A stretch of 64,000 nucleotides of DNA from Pseudomonas sp. KUIN-1 (GCF_009176725.1 NZ_AP020337.1:496001-560000); one strand, 5' to 3'. Shown: positions 10,125 to 21,376, counted from the stretch's first letter. Numbers and translations: made by a program. Notes: generated by a model from the sequence alone, not told the origin.

Positions 10125-10270
10125 TGCCCGCAGGGCGTGGGAGCGAACTTGTTCGCGAAAGGGCCTGTATATTCACCGAAAATGCATCGTCTGAGCTGAA
10201 GCCTTCGCGAACAAGTTCGCTCCTACGGCCTTCGGCCAGAATCAAAAACAGATTTACGTATACGCAGAGT
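10125..10270. repeat. REP doublet (REPIN-like)
   Basis: Two opposed REP units, GTGGGAGCGAACTTGTTCGC at about 10137 and TTCGCGAACAAGTTCGCTCC at about 10204, enclose a loop (GTATATTCACCGAAAATGCATCG) nearly identical to the loop of the 3.9 kb element. The right arm ends with CGGCCAGAATCAAAAACAG and TTTACGTATACGCAGAG as in the other copies. It sits in the 393-base gap between yceI and rhlE, which otherwise holds only two terminators. Confidence 0.85.
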
Positions 10271-10314
10271 GCGGGAGCGATCATCTCGCACGACGATCAT
10301 CGATACAACAAACA

Positions 10315-10343
10315 AAAACGCCCCGAGCAAGTCGGGGCGTTTT
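10315..10343 (-). terminator. Rho-independent terminator of rhlE
   Basis: Stem AAAACGCCCCGA / TCGGGGCGTTTT with a five-base loop, followed on the minus strand by more T. It lies 17 bases after the rhlE stop and could work in both directions. Confidence 0.9.
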
Positions 10344-10359
10344 CAGTGTTGCGTGGCTG

Positions 10360-12249
10360 TCAGCTGTCGCGGTTGCGGGTCAGCAGGGCCGGTTTTTCAC
10401 CGCGTGGGCGGCTTGGCAACTGGTCCAGTTGCTCGGCAGACGGGAAGCGGTCGATCTTGGATTCCTTGTGCACGATCTTCGGCTGAGGCTGGCCGTCGCG
10501 GGGTGCGCGTGCGACCGGCTCCTGACCTTCACGTGGCAAGGGTTGCTCTTCACGTGCCGGACGACGGCCACGTGGCTGACCATCACGCGAGCGTGGTGCC
10601 GATGAGCCCGAGCCGTTGCGCTTTGGTGCGCCACTGCCGGAGCCGTTGCGAGCGCCACCGGCAGGTCGACCCTGGTTGGCCGGGCGAGCTGCGCCGCCAG
10701 CGGCCGGTGCGGCTGCGCCGGGCGCGGCGGCAGGGCGGCGACCACGGTTCTGGCCTTTGCCCTGATAAGGACTGACGTAGTCAGCGCGGTTGCCGAAGTT
10801 GTCTACTTCGTCGTCACGGAACTCGTCCGGTGCACGATCGGCTGCCGGGCGCGGTGTGGCGGGTTGCGATGCACGCTGTTCGCTGCGAGGCGTGCCCTCA
10901 CGAGGTTTTTTTTCGCGTGGCTGCCTTGCAGGGCGTTCGCCAGTGGCGGAGGCAGCGGCAGGTTTTTCCTTGCCTTTATCCTTGCCCTTGTCGCGACGAC
11001 CACCGTTGTTCTTGTCGCCATCGCCACGTGCAGGACGTGCGCCACGCGAGTTGCGAACATCCGGACGCTCACGCACTTCAGGCTTCTCAGCCTCGACTGC
11101 GGTGATGTCGAAGCCCATCAGGTCGCCGTCGGCGATCTTCTGCTTGGTCATGCGCTCGATGCTTTTGAGCAGCTTCTCTTCGTCCGGCGCAACCAGCGAA
11201 ATGGCTTCACCGGAGCGACCGGCACGGCCGGTACGACCGATACGGTGCACGTAGTCTTCGTCGACGTTGGGCAGCTCGAAGTTGACGACATGCGGCAACT
11301 GATCGATATCCAGGCCGCGTGCGGCGATATCGGTCGCGACCATGATGCGTACATCACCTGCCTTGAAGTCAGCCAGGGCCTTGGTACGGGCGTTCTGGCT
11401 CTTGTTGCCGTGGATCGCGACAGCCGCAAGGCCGTGCTTGTCCAGGTACTCGGCCAGACGGTTGGCGCCGTGCTTGGTGCGGGTGAAGACCAGCACCTGT
11501 TCCCAGGCACCGACGGTAATCAGGTGCGCCAGCAGCGAACGCTTGTGGTTGGCTGCCAGGCGGAAAACCCGTTGCTCGATACGCTCGACCGTGGTGTTCG
11601 GCGGCGTGACTTCGATGCGCTCGGGGTTGTGCAGCAGCTTGCCAGCCAACGACGTGATGTCATTGGAGAAGGTGGCCGAGAACAGCAGGTTCTGACGCTT
11701 GGCCGGCAGCCGCGCGAGGACCTTCTTGACGTCATGCACGAAGCCCATGTCGAGCATCCGGTCTGCTTCATCGAGCACCAGGATTTCGACGTGGGAGAGG
11801 TCGACACTGCCTTGGCCGGCCAGGTCGAGCAGGCGGCCGGGGCAGGCCACCAGGACGTCCACACCACGGGACATGGCCTGAACCTGCGGGTTCATGCCGA
11901 CGCCGCCGAAGATGCAGGCGCTGACGAACTTCAGGTCGCGGGCATAGAGCTTGAAGCTCTCGTGCACCTGTGCGGCCAGTTCGCGGGTCGGGGTCAGGAC
12001 CAGAACGCGCGGTTGACGCGGGCCGTGACGCTGGGATTTGTCCGGAACACCATTGGGAAACAGCCGCTCCAGAATAGGGAGGGCGAAACCGCCGGTTTTA
12101 CCAGTACCGGTCTGTGCCGCAACCATCAGGTCGCGACCTTGCAACACGGCGGGAATGGCCCGCTGTTGCACGGGGGTAGGCTGGGTATAGCCGGCTGCCT
12201 CGATGGCGCGGACTAAAGCCTCGGAGAGACCGAGGGAAGCAAAGGACAT
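10360..12249 (-). CDS. rhlE: DEAD-box ATP-dependent RNA helicase
   Basis: A 629-residue DEAD-box helicase. The Q motif ([13 protein letters not shown]), Walker A ([11 protein letters not shown]), [20 protein letters not shown] and [11 protein letters not shown] motifs fill residues 1-370. The remaining ~250 residues are a basic, disordered Arg/Gly/Pro/Lys-rich tail as in Pseudomonas RhlE proteins, likely binding RNA or the degradosome. The frame begins at 12282, but [12 protein letters not shown] (ATG 12249) is the family start. RhlE remodels RNA in ribosome assembly, RNA decay and cold adaptation. In P. aeruginosa the same gene follows mexAB-oprM, which is missing here. Confidence 0.95.
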   Translation of the reverse strand: MSFASLGLSEALVRAIEAAGYTQPTPVQQRAIPAVLQGRDLMVAAQTGTGKTGGFALPILERLFPNGVPDKSQRHGPRQPRVLVLTPTRELAAQVHESFKLYARDLKFVSACIFGGVGMNPQVQAMSRGVDVLVACPGRLLDLAGQGSVDLSHVEILVLDEADRMLDMGFVHDVKKVLARLPAKRQNLLFSATFSNDITSLAGKLLHNPERIEVTPPNTTVERIEQRVFRLAANHKRSLLAHLITVGAWEQVLVFTRTKHGANRLAEYLDKHGLAAVAIHGNKSQNARTKALADFKAGDVRIMVATDIAARGLDIDQLPHVVNFELPNVDEDYVHRIGRTGRAGRSGEAISLVAPDEEKLLKSIERMTKQKIADGDLMGFDITAVEAEKPEVRERPDVRNSRGARPARGDGDKNNGGRRDKGKDKGKEKPAAASATGERPARQPREKKPREGTPRSEQRASQPATPRPAADRAPDEFRDDEVDNFGNRADYVSPYQGKGQNRGRRPAAAPGAAAPAAGGAARPANQGRPAGGARNGSGSGAPKRNGSGSSAPRSRDGQPRGRRPAREEQPLPREGQEPVARAPRDGQPQPKIVHKESKIDRFPSAEQLDQLPSRPRGEKPALLTRNRDS

Positions 12250-12560
12250 GAGTAATCCTGTTCTGTTGGAGCTTAAGCTCAAGGGATGTCTTGCCTGGCG
12301 CGAATGGCGTGTAAAGACAACGCGATCCCGTCCGGTCCTGCCGGGTCTTCAGTGCATTCCGTGACGTCTGCGCTTGATGAAAATTGCGCTGTTGGCGTGA
12401 ACGGATGACGATTGCAAGACCGGGCGTCCGGGCGTAAGCCTGGCGGGAAGGCTGGAGTATAACAGAGCGAGCGCAATACGCCGCTTTCCTGCTGCCCAAC
12501 GGTGTATGAGGCCGCGATCCCCCGGAAACTGCCGGTCGGATCGCGGTGCCGCAGCCGTTT
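12250..12560. other. rhlE leader/promoter region and metF 3' region
   Basis: About 310 bases between the rhlE start and the metF stop with no supportable gene. Near metF there is a hairpin with a 9-base stem (CCGCGATCC at 12512-12520 and GGATCGCGG at 12538-12546). It lacks a T run, so it is only a weak terminator candidate. The rest would be the rhlE promoter and its 5' leader. Confidence 0.5.
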
Positions 12561-13406
12561 TCAGCGTGGCAGTTGCAGGTTGTTCCACACCGCCAGGCTC
12601 GGTTCCGCCTGGTTCAGGGTGTAGAAGTGCAGGCCGGGAGCGCCACCTTGCAGCAGTCGTTCGCACATCTGCGTGATGACTTCTTCGCCAAACGCCTGGA
12701 TGCTTTGCACGTCATCGCCGTAGGCTTCCAGCTGTTTGCGAATCCAGCGCGGGATTTCCGCACCGCAGGCATCCGAGAAACGCGCCAGCTTGCTGTAGTT
12801 GGTGATCGGCATGATGCCCGGCACGATCGGAATGCTGACGCCCATCTTCTCGACACGCTCGACAAAGTTGAAATAGCTGTCGGCGTTGAAGAAGTACTGA
12901 GTGATCGCACTGTCGGCGCCGGCATTGGCCTTGTTGACGAAGTGCTTGAGGTCGTCTTCGAAATTGCGCGCCTGCGGATGCATTTCCGGGTAGGCGGCGA
13001 CTTCGATGTGGAAGTGGCTGCCGCTTTCCTGGCGAATGAAGCTCACCAGGTCATTGGCGTGACGCAGTTCACCGCTGGCCATGCCCATGCCGGATGGCAG
13101 GTCGCCGCGCAGTGCCACGATGCGTTTGATGCCCGCATCCTTGTACTGCGCCAACAGGTTGCGCAGGTCATCCTTGCTGTCGCCTACGCAGGACAAATGC
13201 GGCGCAGCAGGGACTTTGATCTCGTTTTCCAGCTGCAGCACGGTATTGAGCGTGCGGTCGCGGGTCGAGCCACCGGCACCATAGGTGCAGGAGAAAAAAT
13301 CGGGGTTGTACGTAGCGAGCTGACGAGCAACGGTCAGCAGCTTTTCATGTCCAGCGTCGGTCTTGGTAGGAAAGAACTCGAAGCTGAAGCGGCGTTCTTG
13401 AGACAT
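12561..13406 (-). CDS. metF: 5,10-methylenetetrahydrofolate reductase
   Basis: A 281-residue FAD enzyme that reduces methylene-THF to methyl-THF, the methyl donor for methionine synthesis. The start MSQERRFSFEFFPTKTDAG with the catalytic glutamate in FEFFP is typical, and the length matches bacterial MetF. GGDLPSGMG-like (RGDLPSGMGMASG) and the folate-binding GIMPIT motif are present. It lies downstream of ahcY on the same strand with a 189-base gap carrying a repeat, so both methyl-cycle genes may share the riboswitch-controlled transcript. Confidence 0.95.
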   Translation of the reverse strand: MSQERRFSFEFFPTKTDAGHEKLLTVARQLATYNPDFFSCTYGAGGSTRDRTLNTVLQLENEIKVPAAPHLSCVGDSKDDLRNLLAQYKDAGIKRIVALRGDLPSGMGMASGELRHANDLVSFIRQESGSHFHIEVAAYPEMHPQARNFEDDLKHFVNKANAGADSAITQYFFNADSYFNFVERVEKMGVSIPIVPGIMPITNYSKLARFSDACGAEIPRWIRKQLEAYGDDVQSIQAFGEEVITQMCERLLQGGAPGLHFYTLNQAEPSLAVWNNLQLPR

Positions 13407-13429
13407 GGGGGAGGAGGCCTCCAGCTTTT

Positions 13430-13590
13430 AGCTGCAAGCTACAAGCTGCAAGAGGGCTGTATGCCTGGCTCCGCAGCCTCATGCTTACCGCTCACGGCTG
13501 TGTAATAACGATAAAGAAACGAGCGTCAAGCTCAAGCTGCAAACAAGAGAAATGCACTTGCTTGCAGCTTGAAGCTTATCGCTTGCAGCT
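13430..13590. repeat. Inverted AGCTGCAAGC-type repeat between ahcY and metF
   Basis: Left arm 13430-13452 (AGCTGCAAGCTACAAGCTGC, then AAG) and right arm 13561-13590 (CTTGCAGCTTG...GCTTGCAGCT) are imperfect inverse complements. The unit itself is an internally repeated AAGCTGCAAG word. The transcript of ahcY-metF could fold into a large hairpin here. Such Pseudomonas repeats are usually intergenic and non-coding. Confidence 0.7.
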
Positions 13591-13595
13591 ATCTA

Positions 13596-15230
<1,635 letters not shown>

Positions 15231-15359
15231 TTAAAGGCCGTCCAATTGCCATCTGTCTGTAATAGGGTCGATGCACAGTCGCTATGACCCAGGCATGGGC
15301 GCGGGCCGCCGGCTCTGCCATCATGCAGCTATCCATCGGCCAGACGCTCAGGAGTGACC

Positions 15360-15755
15360 ATGAATTTCCACACCCGCAAATGGGTAAAGCCCGAAGACCT
15401 CAACCCCAACGGCACGTTATTCGGCGGCAGCCTGCTGCGCTGGATCGATGAAGAGGCGGCGATCTACGCGATTGTTCAGCTGGGTAATCAGCGGGTGGTG
15501 ACCAAGTACATCTCGGAAATCAACTTCGTCAGTGCCTCGCGTCAGGGCGACATCATCGAACTGGGCATCACCGCTACAGAGTTCGGCCGCACCTCGATCA
15601 CCCTCAAATGCCAGGTGCGCAACAAGATCACCCGCAAAAGCATTTTGACCGTCGAGAAGATCGTGTTCGTCAACCTCGACGAAGACGGCCAGCCTGTGCC
15701 GCATGGCCGGACTGAAATTCGCTACATCAAGGACCAGTTCGACGTAGAGGACTGA
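15360..15755 (+). CDS. Acyl-CoA thioesterase (YciA-like hotdog fold)
   Basis: A 131-residue hotdog-fold thioesterase. The motif LNPNGTLFGGSLLRWIDEEAA holds the catalytic aspartate/glutamate region of the YciA/BACH family, which hydrolyses acyl-CoA esters. The start chosen is the ATG at 15360 with AGGAG five bases upstream; an in-frame GTG lies two codons earlier. It is divergent from ahcY and followed by a repeat region, so it is probably transcribed alone. Confidence 0.88.
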   Translation: MNFHTRKWVKPEDLNPNGTLFGGSLLRWIDEEAAIYAIVQLGNQRVVTKYISEINFVSASRQGDIIELGITATEFGRTSITLKCQVRNKITRKSILTVEKIVFVNLDEDGQPVPHGRTEIRYIKDQFDVED

Positions 15756-15775
15756 TGCTCAGGTCGCTGAACACG

Positions 15776-15895
15776 CGGAGCATGGGCACGATAGTGTTCT
15801 TGCGCAAACCTGCCGTGCCTGGGCACGACAGTTACAGAATGATCGTTCCTCACGCTCCGCGTGGGAATGCCTTTCATGACGCTCCGCGTCATCCA
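15776..15895. repeat. GACGCTCCGCGT-type intergenic repeat
   Basis: Short palindromic words (CGTTCCTCACGCTCCGCGTG, then GGAATGCC, ATGACGCTCCGCGTCAT) downstream of the thioesterase. The same words recur at 34.38-34.51 kb and 50.86-51.10 kb. This is a second repeat family of the window, distinct from the REP elements. Confidence 0.75.
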
Positions 15896-15907
15896 TAAAA
15901 GCAGGGT

Positions 15908-16693
15908 TCAGCCCTTGGCCTGCAACGCGCGCAACCATGCCAGACCTTCGCTGGTATCGCCTTTCGGGCGATATTCGCAACCGATCCAGCCGCTGTAGCC
16001 CAGTTCGTCGATGACGTTGAACAGGTGCTCGTAGTTCAGTTCGCCCAGGTCCGGTTCGTTGCGATCCGGCACCCCGGCGATCTGGATGTGGCCGATGCCT
16101 GCAAAGTCACGACGCAGCTTGGTCGTCAGGTCGCCTTCGACGATCTGGCAGTGGTAGCAGTCGAACTGCACTTTCAGGTTGTCGGCGCCCACCAGCTTGC
16201 AGATGTCCTGCGCCTGATCCTGGCGGTTGAGGAAGAAGCCCGGCATGTCGCGGGTGTTGATCGGCTCGATCAGGATCGTGACGCCTGCGCTCTTGGCTTG
16301 CTCAGCCGCGAACGCCAGGTTCTCCAGATAGACCGCCTGATGACGCTCACGCAACCCTTCGTTGGGCAGCAGACCGGCCATGACATGCACGCGGTCATTG
16401 CCCAGCACCTGCGCATATTCCAGTGCCCGCTCGATACCGCTGCGAAATTCCGCTTCACGGCCCGGCAGGGTGGCAATGCCTCGCTCGCACGCGTCCCAGT
16501 CGCCCGGTGGAGCGTTGAACAGCGCCTGCACCAGACCGTTGTCGCTCAGGCGCTGCTTGAGCTCCTGCGGCGTGTAAGCATAAGGAAACAGGTACTCGAC
16601 CGCGCCGAAACCGTCGGCAGCGGCTGCGGCAAAGCGCTCAAGAAAATCATGCTGCGGGTACAGCATGCTGAGGTTGGCGGCAAAACGAGGCAT
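15908..16693 (-). CDS. otnI: 2-oxo-tetronate isomerase (hydroxypyruvate isomerase family)
   Basis: A 261-residue TIM-barrel enzyme of the Hyi/OtnI family ([20 protein letters not shown]). Motifs [15 protein letters not shown] and the C-terminal [11 protein letters not shown] carry the metal-binding glutamates. In tetronate catabolism OtnI interconverts 2-oxo- and 3-oxo-tetronate. The context (OtnC, OtnK, dehydrogenase, GntP permease) favours OtnI over a plain hydroxypyruvate isomerase. ATG 16693 has GGAG five bases upstream; the frame extends to 16711. It is the last gene of the operon. Confidence 0.9.
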   Translation of the reverse strand: MPRFAANLSMLYPQHDFLERFAAAAADGFGAVEYLFPYAYTPQELKQRLSDNGLVQALFNAPPGDWDACERGIATLPGREAEFRSGIERALEYAQVLGNDRVHVMAGLLPNEGLRERHQAVYLENLAFAAEQAKSAGVTILIEPINTRDMPGFFLNRQDQAQDICKLVGADNLKVQFDCYHCQIVEGDLTTKLRRDFAGIGHIQIAGVPDRNEPDLGELNYEHLFNVIDELGYSGWIGCEYRPKGDTSEGLAWLRALQAKG

Positions 16694-16715
16694 GTTAACT
16701 CCAGTCTTCAAAGGG

Positions 16716-18173
16716 TCAGACGAATGGCCAAAGCAGCAAGGTGATCACAAAGCCCAGTGTGCCGAGCAGCGTGACCAGTACGGTCCAGGTGCGCAAGCCG
16801 TCGGCGACGTTGAGGCCCGCCAGCTTGGTGAACATCCAGTAACCGGCATCGTTGATGTGCGACATGGCCAGGCCGCCACCGCCCATGGCCAGACACAGCA
16901 GCGCCAGGTGGTTGGCGCTCAGGTCCAGTGTGGCGATCAGCGGGCTGAGAATGCCTGCGGTGGTGACCAGCGCAACGGTGGTCGAGCCCTGAACGGCACG
17001 CAGCAGCAGGGTCAGCAGGAAGCCCAGCGCGAGTACCGGCAGACCGGTGTTGCGCAGCGCTTCGGAAACCACGGCACCTATGCCGGTGTCGACCAGCACC
17101 TTGCCGAATACGCCACCGGCGCCGGCAATCAGGATCACCATCGCGACACCCGGCAAGGCCGAGCCGATCACGTCGGACACCTGAGTACGGCTCCAGCCGC
17201 GACGCGAGCCCAGCAGCCAGGCGCACAGCAGGGTATCGATCAGCAGCGCAACCAGAGGCGCACCCAGTACGGTCAGCACCGCGCGCAGTGTGGACGTGGC
17301 TGGCAGCATGGTGGTGGCCAGCGTGCCCATCAGAATCAGCACGATCGGTAGCAGGATCAGCGCGATGATCAGTCCGAAACCCGGTGCGGGCGCGGGCGGC
17401 AGCTTGCTTGCCAAGCTGCTGGCGCGCTCTTCGACGCCCATTGTTCGGGTTTCGCTCGCTTCGCGCACCGCGGAGTAATCGTTGCGCGCCCAAGCTTCCA
17501 GGTCTTCGTTGGTGACGTGCGGACCATAGACTTCGGCGCGGATGTCATCGGTCATCGGGTAAGTCTTGCGGGTCATGCGCCCCGCGACGAAGTAGCCGAT
17601 CATGCACAGCACGGCAACGATCGGGATGCCCAGCATCAGCACCCGGCCCAGGTCCGCGCCCAACTGGCTGGCGGCGGCAACAGCGCCAGGATGCGGCGGC
17701 AGAAACGCGTGCACGGCGAGCAGTGCAGCGCACATCGGCAGCGCGAAAATCAGCAGCGGCTTGCGTGCCGCACGCGCCACACCATAGGCCAGCGGCATGA
17801 GAATGATCACGCCGACCTCGAAGAACACCGGAATGCCGACCATGAAACCGGCAACGGTCAGCGCCAGAGGCGTGCGCTTGTTGCCGAAGCGGTTGATCAG
17901 GGTCTTGGCCAGTGCTTCGGCCCCGCCGGACAGCTCGATAATGCGCCCGATCATTGCGCCCAAGGCGATGATGATCGCGATATGGCCGAGCGTCTTGCCC
18001 ATGCCGCCTTCAATGGTGGCGACCAGATCGGCCGGTTTAACACCGGCGACCAGCGCCACGATGATGCTGACCAGCATCAGGGCGACAAACGGCTGAAATT
18101 TGTACTTGAGCACCAAAAACAACAGCAGTGCGATGCCCGCACCGGCCACGACCATCAACATGAGCGGCGTCAT
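16716..18173 (-). CDS. GntP-family tetronate/gluconate permease
   Basis: A 485-residue polytopic protein of the gluconate:H+ symporter (GntP) family, with about 12 membrane helices. [25 protein letters not shown] and [23 protein letters not shown] segments are family signatures. It is somewhat longer than the usual ~450, owing to a hydrophilic insert around residues 215-250. Its place inside the otn operon suggests it imports D-threonate, L-threonate or D-erythronate rather than gluconate; the substrate is inferred. Confidence 0.88.
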   Translation of the reverse strand: MTPLMLMVVAGAGIALLLFLVLKYKFQPFVALMLVSIIVALVAGVKPADLVATIEGGMGKTLGHIAIIIALGAMIGRIIELSGGAEALAKTLINRFGNKRTPLALTVAGFMVGIPVFFEVGVIILMPLAYGVARAARKPLLIFALPMCAALLAVHAFLPPHPGAVAAASQLGADLGRVLMLGIPIVAVLCMIGYFVAGRMTRKTYPMTDDIRAEVYGPHVTNEDLEAWARNDYSAVREASETRTMGVEERASSLASKLPPAPAPGFGLIIALILLPIVLILMGTLATTMLPATSTLRAVLTVLGAPLVALLIDTLLCAWLLGSRRGWSRTQVSDVIGSALPGVAMVILIAGAGGVFGKVLVDTGIGAVVSEALRNTGLPVLALGFLLTLLLRAVQGSTTVALVTTAGILSPLIATLDLSANHLALLCLAMGGGGLAMSHINDAGYWMFTKLAGLNVADGLRTWTVLVTLLGTLGFVITLLLWPFV

Positions 18174-18307
18174 GCCCGTGCACTCCGGTCAATGGCGGTA
18201 AAGACTGACAACGAAACAGCGGGGTAGGGATGAGTCATGCTCTCGATTCCTGTTGTTATTGTTTTCGACCGGGAGGCGCAGTGCGCCTCGCGATCACCGT
18301 GTGTTCG

Positions 18308-18946
18308 TTACCACCTGGCGCCGAACACCTGACGCAACTCTTCAAGTGCCGCCGGGTCCAGCGGGGCAGGTTTGGGGGTGCTCATCAGCCACAGACGGGC
18401 AGTCTCTTCCAGTTCCTCAAGGGCATAGCAGGCCTTGGCCACCGAGCTTTCCCAGACCACCGGGCCGAGGCGCTCCAGCATCACGCCGCGCACGCTGTTG
18501 GCCAGTTCCGCCACGCGCTCGGCGACTTTCGGCGAGCCCGGACGTTCGTAAGGGATCAATGGGATATGCCCGACCTTCATGACCTGATACGGCGTCAGCG
18601 GCGGCAGAATGTCGTCTTCCTGCCACACCCCGGCCAGGGTCAGGGCGACCAGATGCGTCGAGTGCGTGTGCACCACGCCACCGACCTGCGGATTGCGGTC
18701 GTAGACCTCGCGGTGCAAGGCCAGGGTTTTGGACGGCTTGCTGCCGGACACCCATTCACCGGCCAGATTGACCTTGGCGATATCGGCCGGGTCCATGCGC
18801 CCCAGGCAGGCGTCGGTCGGGGTAATCAGCCAGCCGTCGTCGAGTCGTGCGCTGATGTTGCCGGCGCTGCCCACCGTATAGCCGCGGCCATACAGCAAAC
18901 GGCCGACGTCGCAGATTTCCTGACGCAGTGCGTTTTCATCGATCAT
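18308..18946 (-). CDS. otnC: 3-oxo-tetronate 4-phosphate decarboxylase
   Basis: A 212-residue class II aldolase/adducin family protein. TVGSAGNISARL is the phosphate-binding loop, the catalytic acid is E80 in ALHREVY, and H93/H95 in VVHTHSTHLV are zinc ligands. OtnC decarboxylates 3-oxo-tetronate 4-phosphate to dihydroxyacetone phosphate. Its start overlaps the otnK stop by one base (TGATG type junction). The gap of 134 bases to the permease holds no gene. Confidence 0.9.
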   Translation of the reverse strand: MIDENALRQEICDVGRLLYGRGYTVGSAGNISARLDDGWLITPTDACLGRMDPADIAKVNLAGEWVSGSKPSKTLALHREVYDRNPQVGGVVHTHSTHLVALTLAGVWQEDDILPPLTPYQVMKVGHIPLIPYERPGSPKVAERVAELANSVRGVMLERLGPVVWESSVAKACYALEELEETARLWLMSTPKPAPLDPAALEELRQVFGARW

Positions 18947-20235
18947 CAGGCAGCCCCCGCCAGTTGCTTGAGCGCCTTGGCGAAGAAGTCGCGCGCACCA
19001 AAGTTGCCGGATTTGAGGGCCAGGGCCAGCGGTTGTGCGCCGCTGCTCACTGTGGCGGGAACGCCCGGGTCGATCTGCGCGCCGATTTGCAGCAACTGCA
19101 CGCCCAGTGCCTGAACCACGGCACCGGAGGTTTCGCCACCGGCCACCACGAAACGGCGCACGCCTGCGTCCAGCAGCCCTTTGGCGATTTCACCAAGTGC
19201 AGCTTCGACCATGGCGCCGGAGCGTTCGACGCCCAGTTCTTGCTGCACGGCTTTGACTTCGTCCGGAGTGCTGGTGGCGTAGATCAATACGGTCTGCCCG
19301 GCGTCTCTGGCAAAGGCCAGCGCCTGCTCGACCACCGGCTTGCCAGCGGCCAGGTCCAGCGGATTGATGCGCAGCGCAGGGCGATCGGCTTCCAGCCAGG
19401 CCGCGACCTGACCATTGGTGGCGACCGATGCGCTACCCGCCAGTACCACTTCGCCGCCACTGATGGCGACCTGTTTGGCCGCATCAATATCGCGCAGCTT
19501 GCCCGCCTTGCGGAAGTTGCCCGGCAGGCCCAGCGCCAGCCCCGAGCCACCGGTCAGCAGCGGCAAGTCGGCGCAGGCTTCGCCGAGTGTGTACAGATCC
19601 GCATCCGACAAGGCATCGGCAATCGCCATGCTCACACCTTCGGCGCGCAGCTCGGCAATTCTGTTGCGCACGCCTTCGACGCCCTCGGCAATGCTGTCAT
19701 AGCGCAACAGGCCGACCTTGTGGCGAGTCTGCGCTTGCAGCACACGCACCAGATTGGCGTCGGTCATGGGCGTAAGCGGGTGGTTCTGCATGCCCGATTC
19801 GCTGAGCAACTGGTCCTGCACGAACAGGTGACCACGGAAAATCGTGCGGCCGTTTTCCGGGAAGGCCGGGCAGGCGAGGGTGAAATCGCTGCCCAGTTGC
19901 TCCAGCAGTGCTTCGCTGACCTGACCGATGTTGCCTGCGGCAGTGGAATCGAAGGTCGAGCAGTACTTGAAGAAGATCTGCTCGCAGCCGCGCTCGCGCA
20001 GCCATTCCAGAGCCGCCAGGGATTCAGCCACCGCCTCGGCGCTGGGCGTGGTACGCGATTTCAGGGCGATGACAATCGCGTCGGCGTCCAGACCGGCCGC
20101 CATCTCGGCGCTGGGGATGCCAATGCTCTGCACGGTGCGCATGCCGCCCCGCACCAGCATGTTGGCCAGGTCGGTGGCGCCGGTGAAGTCATCGGCAATG
20201 CAGCCCAGCAGCGGGCGAGCGTTATTCAGGCTCAT
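18946..20235 (-). CDS. otnK: 3-oxo-tetronate kinase (DUF1537 family)
   Basis: A 429-residue kinase of the four-carbon acid sugar family. The N-terminal LLGCIADDFTGATDLANML is the DUF1537 substrate-binding signature, and the C-terminal ATP-binding part has RRFVVAGGETSGAVVQAL. OtnK phosphorylates 3-oxo-tetronate on O4, the step before OtnC. It lies between the dehydrogenase (10-base gap) and otnC (overlapping), so the enzymes of the pathway are made together. Confidence 0.92.
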   Translation of the reverse strand: MSLNNARPLLGCIADDFTGATDLANMLVRGGMRTVQSIGIPSAEMAAGLDADAIVIALKSRTTPSAEAVAESLAALEWLRERGCEQIFFKYCSTFDSTAAGNIGQVSEALLEQLGSDFTLACPAFPENGRTIFRGHLFVQDQLLSESGMQNHPLTPMTDANLVRVLQAQTRHKVGLLRYDSIAEGVEGVRNRIAELRAEGVSMAIADALSDADLYTLGEACADLPLLTGGSGLALGLPGNFRKAGKLRDIDAAKQVAISGGEVVLAGSASVATNGQVAAWLEADRPALRINPLDLAAGKPVVEQALAFARDAGQTVLIYATSTPDEVKAVQQELGVERSGAMVEAALGEIAKGLLDAGVRRFVVAGGETSGAVVQALGVQLLQIGAQIDPGVPATVSSGAQPLALALKSGNFGARDFFAKALKQLAGAA

Positions 20236-20245
20236 CAGGCGCTCC

Positions 20246-21151
20246 TCAGGCTTTTTCTGGCTTGGCTTTCGGCAACTCGATGCCCGGGAAAATCTTGATC
20301 ACGGCCGAGTCATCCTCGCGACCGAAGCCGGCGCTGGATGCCTGCATGAACATCTGGTGCGCGGTGGCCGAGAGTGGCAGCGGGAATTTGCTGCTGCGTG
20401 CGGTATCCAGCACCAGGCCGAGGTCCTTGACGAAGATGTCCACGGCCGACAGCGGCGTGTAATCGGCATTGAGGATGTGCGGCACGCGGTTTTCGAACAT
20501 CCACGAGTTACCCGCACTGTTGGTGATCACTTCATACAGCGCGTCAGCGTCGACACCTTCGCGCAGGCCCAGAGCCATGGCTTCGGCGCTGGCGGCGATG
20601 TGTACGCCAGCGAGCAGTTGATTGATGATTTTGACTTTCGAGCCCAGACCGTGGACGTCGCCCAGGCGATAGACCTTACCGGCCATGCCGTTGAGGATAG
20701 CTTCTGCCTTGGCATAGGACTCGGCCGGGCCGGAGGTCATCATGGTCATCTGGCCAGCGGCCGCCTTGGCGGCACCGCCGGAGATCGGCGCATCGAGGTA
20801 CAGCAGGTTCTGTGCGGCCAGACGCTCGCCCAGTTCGACGGCGAAGGTGGGCGCGACGGTGGCGCAACCGATGACCAGGCAGCCCGGACGCAGCGCGGCA
20901 ATGGCACCGTTTTCGCCAAACAGCACGGTTTCGGTCTGCTCGGCGTTGACCACGACGGTGATGATCACATCGCAGGCAGCAGCCATGCTGGCCGGGGAAT
21001 CACAGGCCACCCCGCCTTCCTGGGCGAATGCTTCGGTCACGCTGGTGCGCACATCACAGGCATGCACAATGAAGCCGCTACGCAGCAACGAGCGGGCAAT
21101 GCCCAGACCCATCGCACCCAGGCCGATAACGCCAACGTTTTTGCCAGTCAT
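20246..21151 (-). CDS. ltnD: L-threonate dehydrogenase (beta-hydroxyacid dehydrogenase family)
   Basis: A 301-residue NAD-binding enzyme of the GarR/LtnD family. The Rossmann motif GLGAMGLGIARSLL is at residues 10-23, the substrate-binding DAPISGGAAKAAAGQM at 120-135, and the catalytic K174 with N177 in SKVKIINQ. It oxidises a tetronate at C2 to 2-oxo-tetronate, the first step of the pathway. It is the first gene of the operon. The choice between L-threonate and D-erythronate as substrate cannot be settled by sequence alone. Confidence 0.9.
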   Translation of the reverse strand: MTGKNVGVIGLGAMGLGIARSLLRSGFIVHACDVRTSVTEAFAQEGGVACDSPASMAAACDVIITVVVNAEQTETVLFGENGAIAALRPGCLVIGCATVAPTFAVELGERLAAQNLLYLDAPISGGAAKAAAGQMTMMTSGPAESYAKAEAILNGMAGKVYRLGDVHGLGSKVKIINQLLAGVHIAASAEAMALGLREGVDADALYEVITNSAGNSWMFENRVPHILNADYTPLSAVDIFVKDLGLVLDTARSSKFPLPLSATAHQMFMQASSAGFGREDDSAVIKIFPGIELPKAKPEKA

Positions 21152-21249
21152 GCAGTAATCCTCGAAGTCAGTGCCGATGCCTGTGAAGCCGACATTCGGA
21201 CGTTATTGTTCTGATCTGTGAATCGGATAGTGAATCAATGAGTAAATAA

Positions 21250-21273
21250 TGTGAAGTATTTTTATTTTTCACA
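21250..21273. promoter_or_regulatory. Candidate operator of the tetronate operon
   Basis: TGTGAA-N12-TTCACA, an inverted repeat in the AT-rich 225-base region upstream of ltnD. The spacer is nearly all A/T. Position about 100 bases before the ltnD start suits a regulator-binding site. No regulator gene for this operon is inside the window. Confidence 0.45.
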
Positions 21274-21308
21274 AAATTTAACATCGATAGGCTTTTTCCA
21301 TCGCGCAC

Positions 21309-21331
21309 AAAAAAGCCCCTGTGCGGGGCTT
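21309..21331 (-). terminator. Rho-independent terminator of the YkgJ-type gene
   Basis: Minus strand AAGCCCC / GGGGCTT stem with a five-base loop, then TTTTTT (21314-21309). It lies 46 bases after the stop of the cysteine-cluster gene. Confidence 0.85.
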
Positions 21332-21376
21332 GATTGAAAACCATGATGTTCGGCGTGCTGCGCCGTCTTTCACGAA

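Noticed and set aside
12512..12546. Hairpin after metF as a Rho-independent terminator
   Set aside because: The stem is good but the loop is long and no T run follows on the minus strand, so it is only mentioned as a weak candidate.
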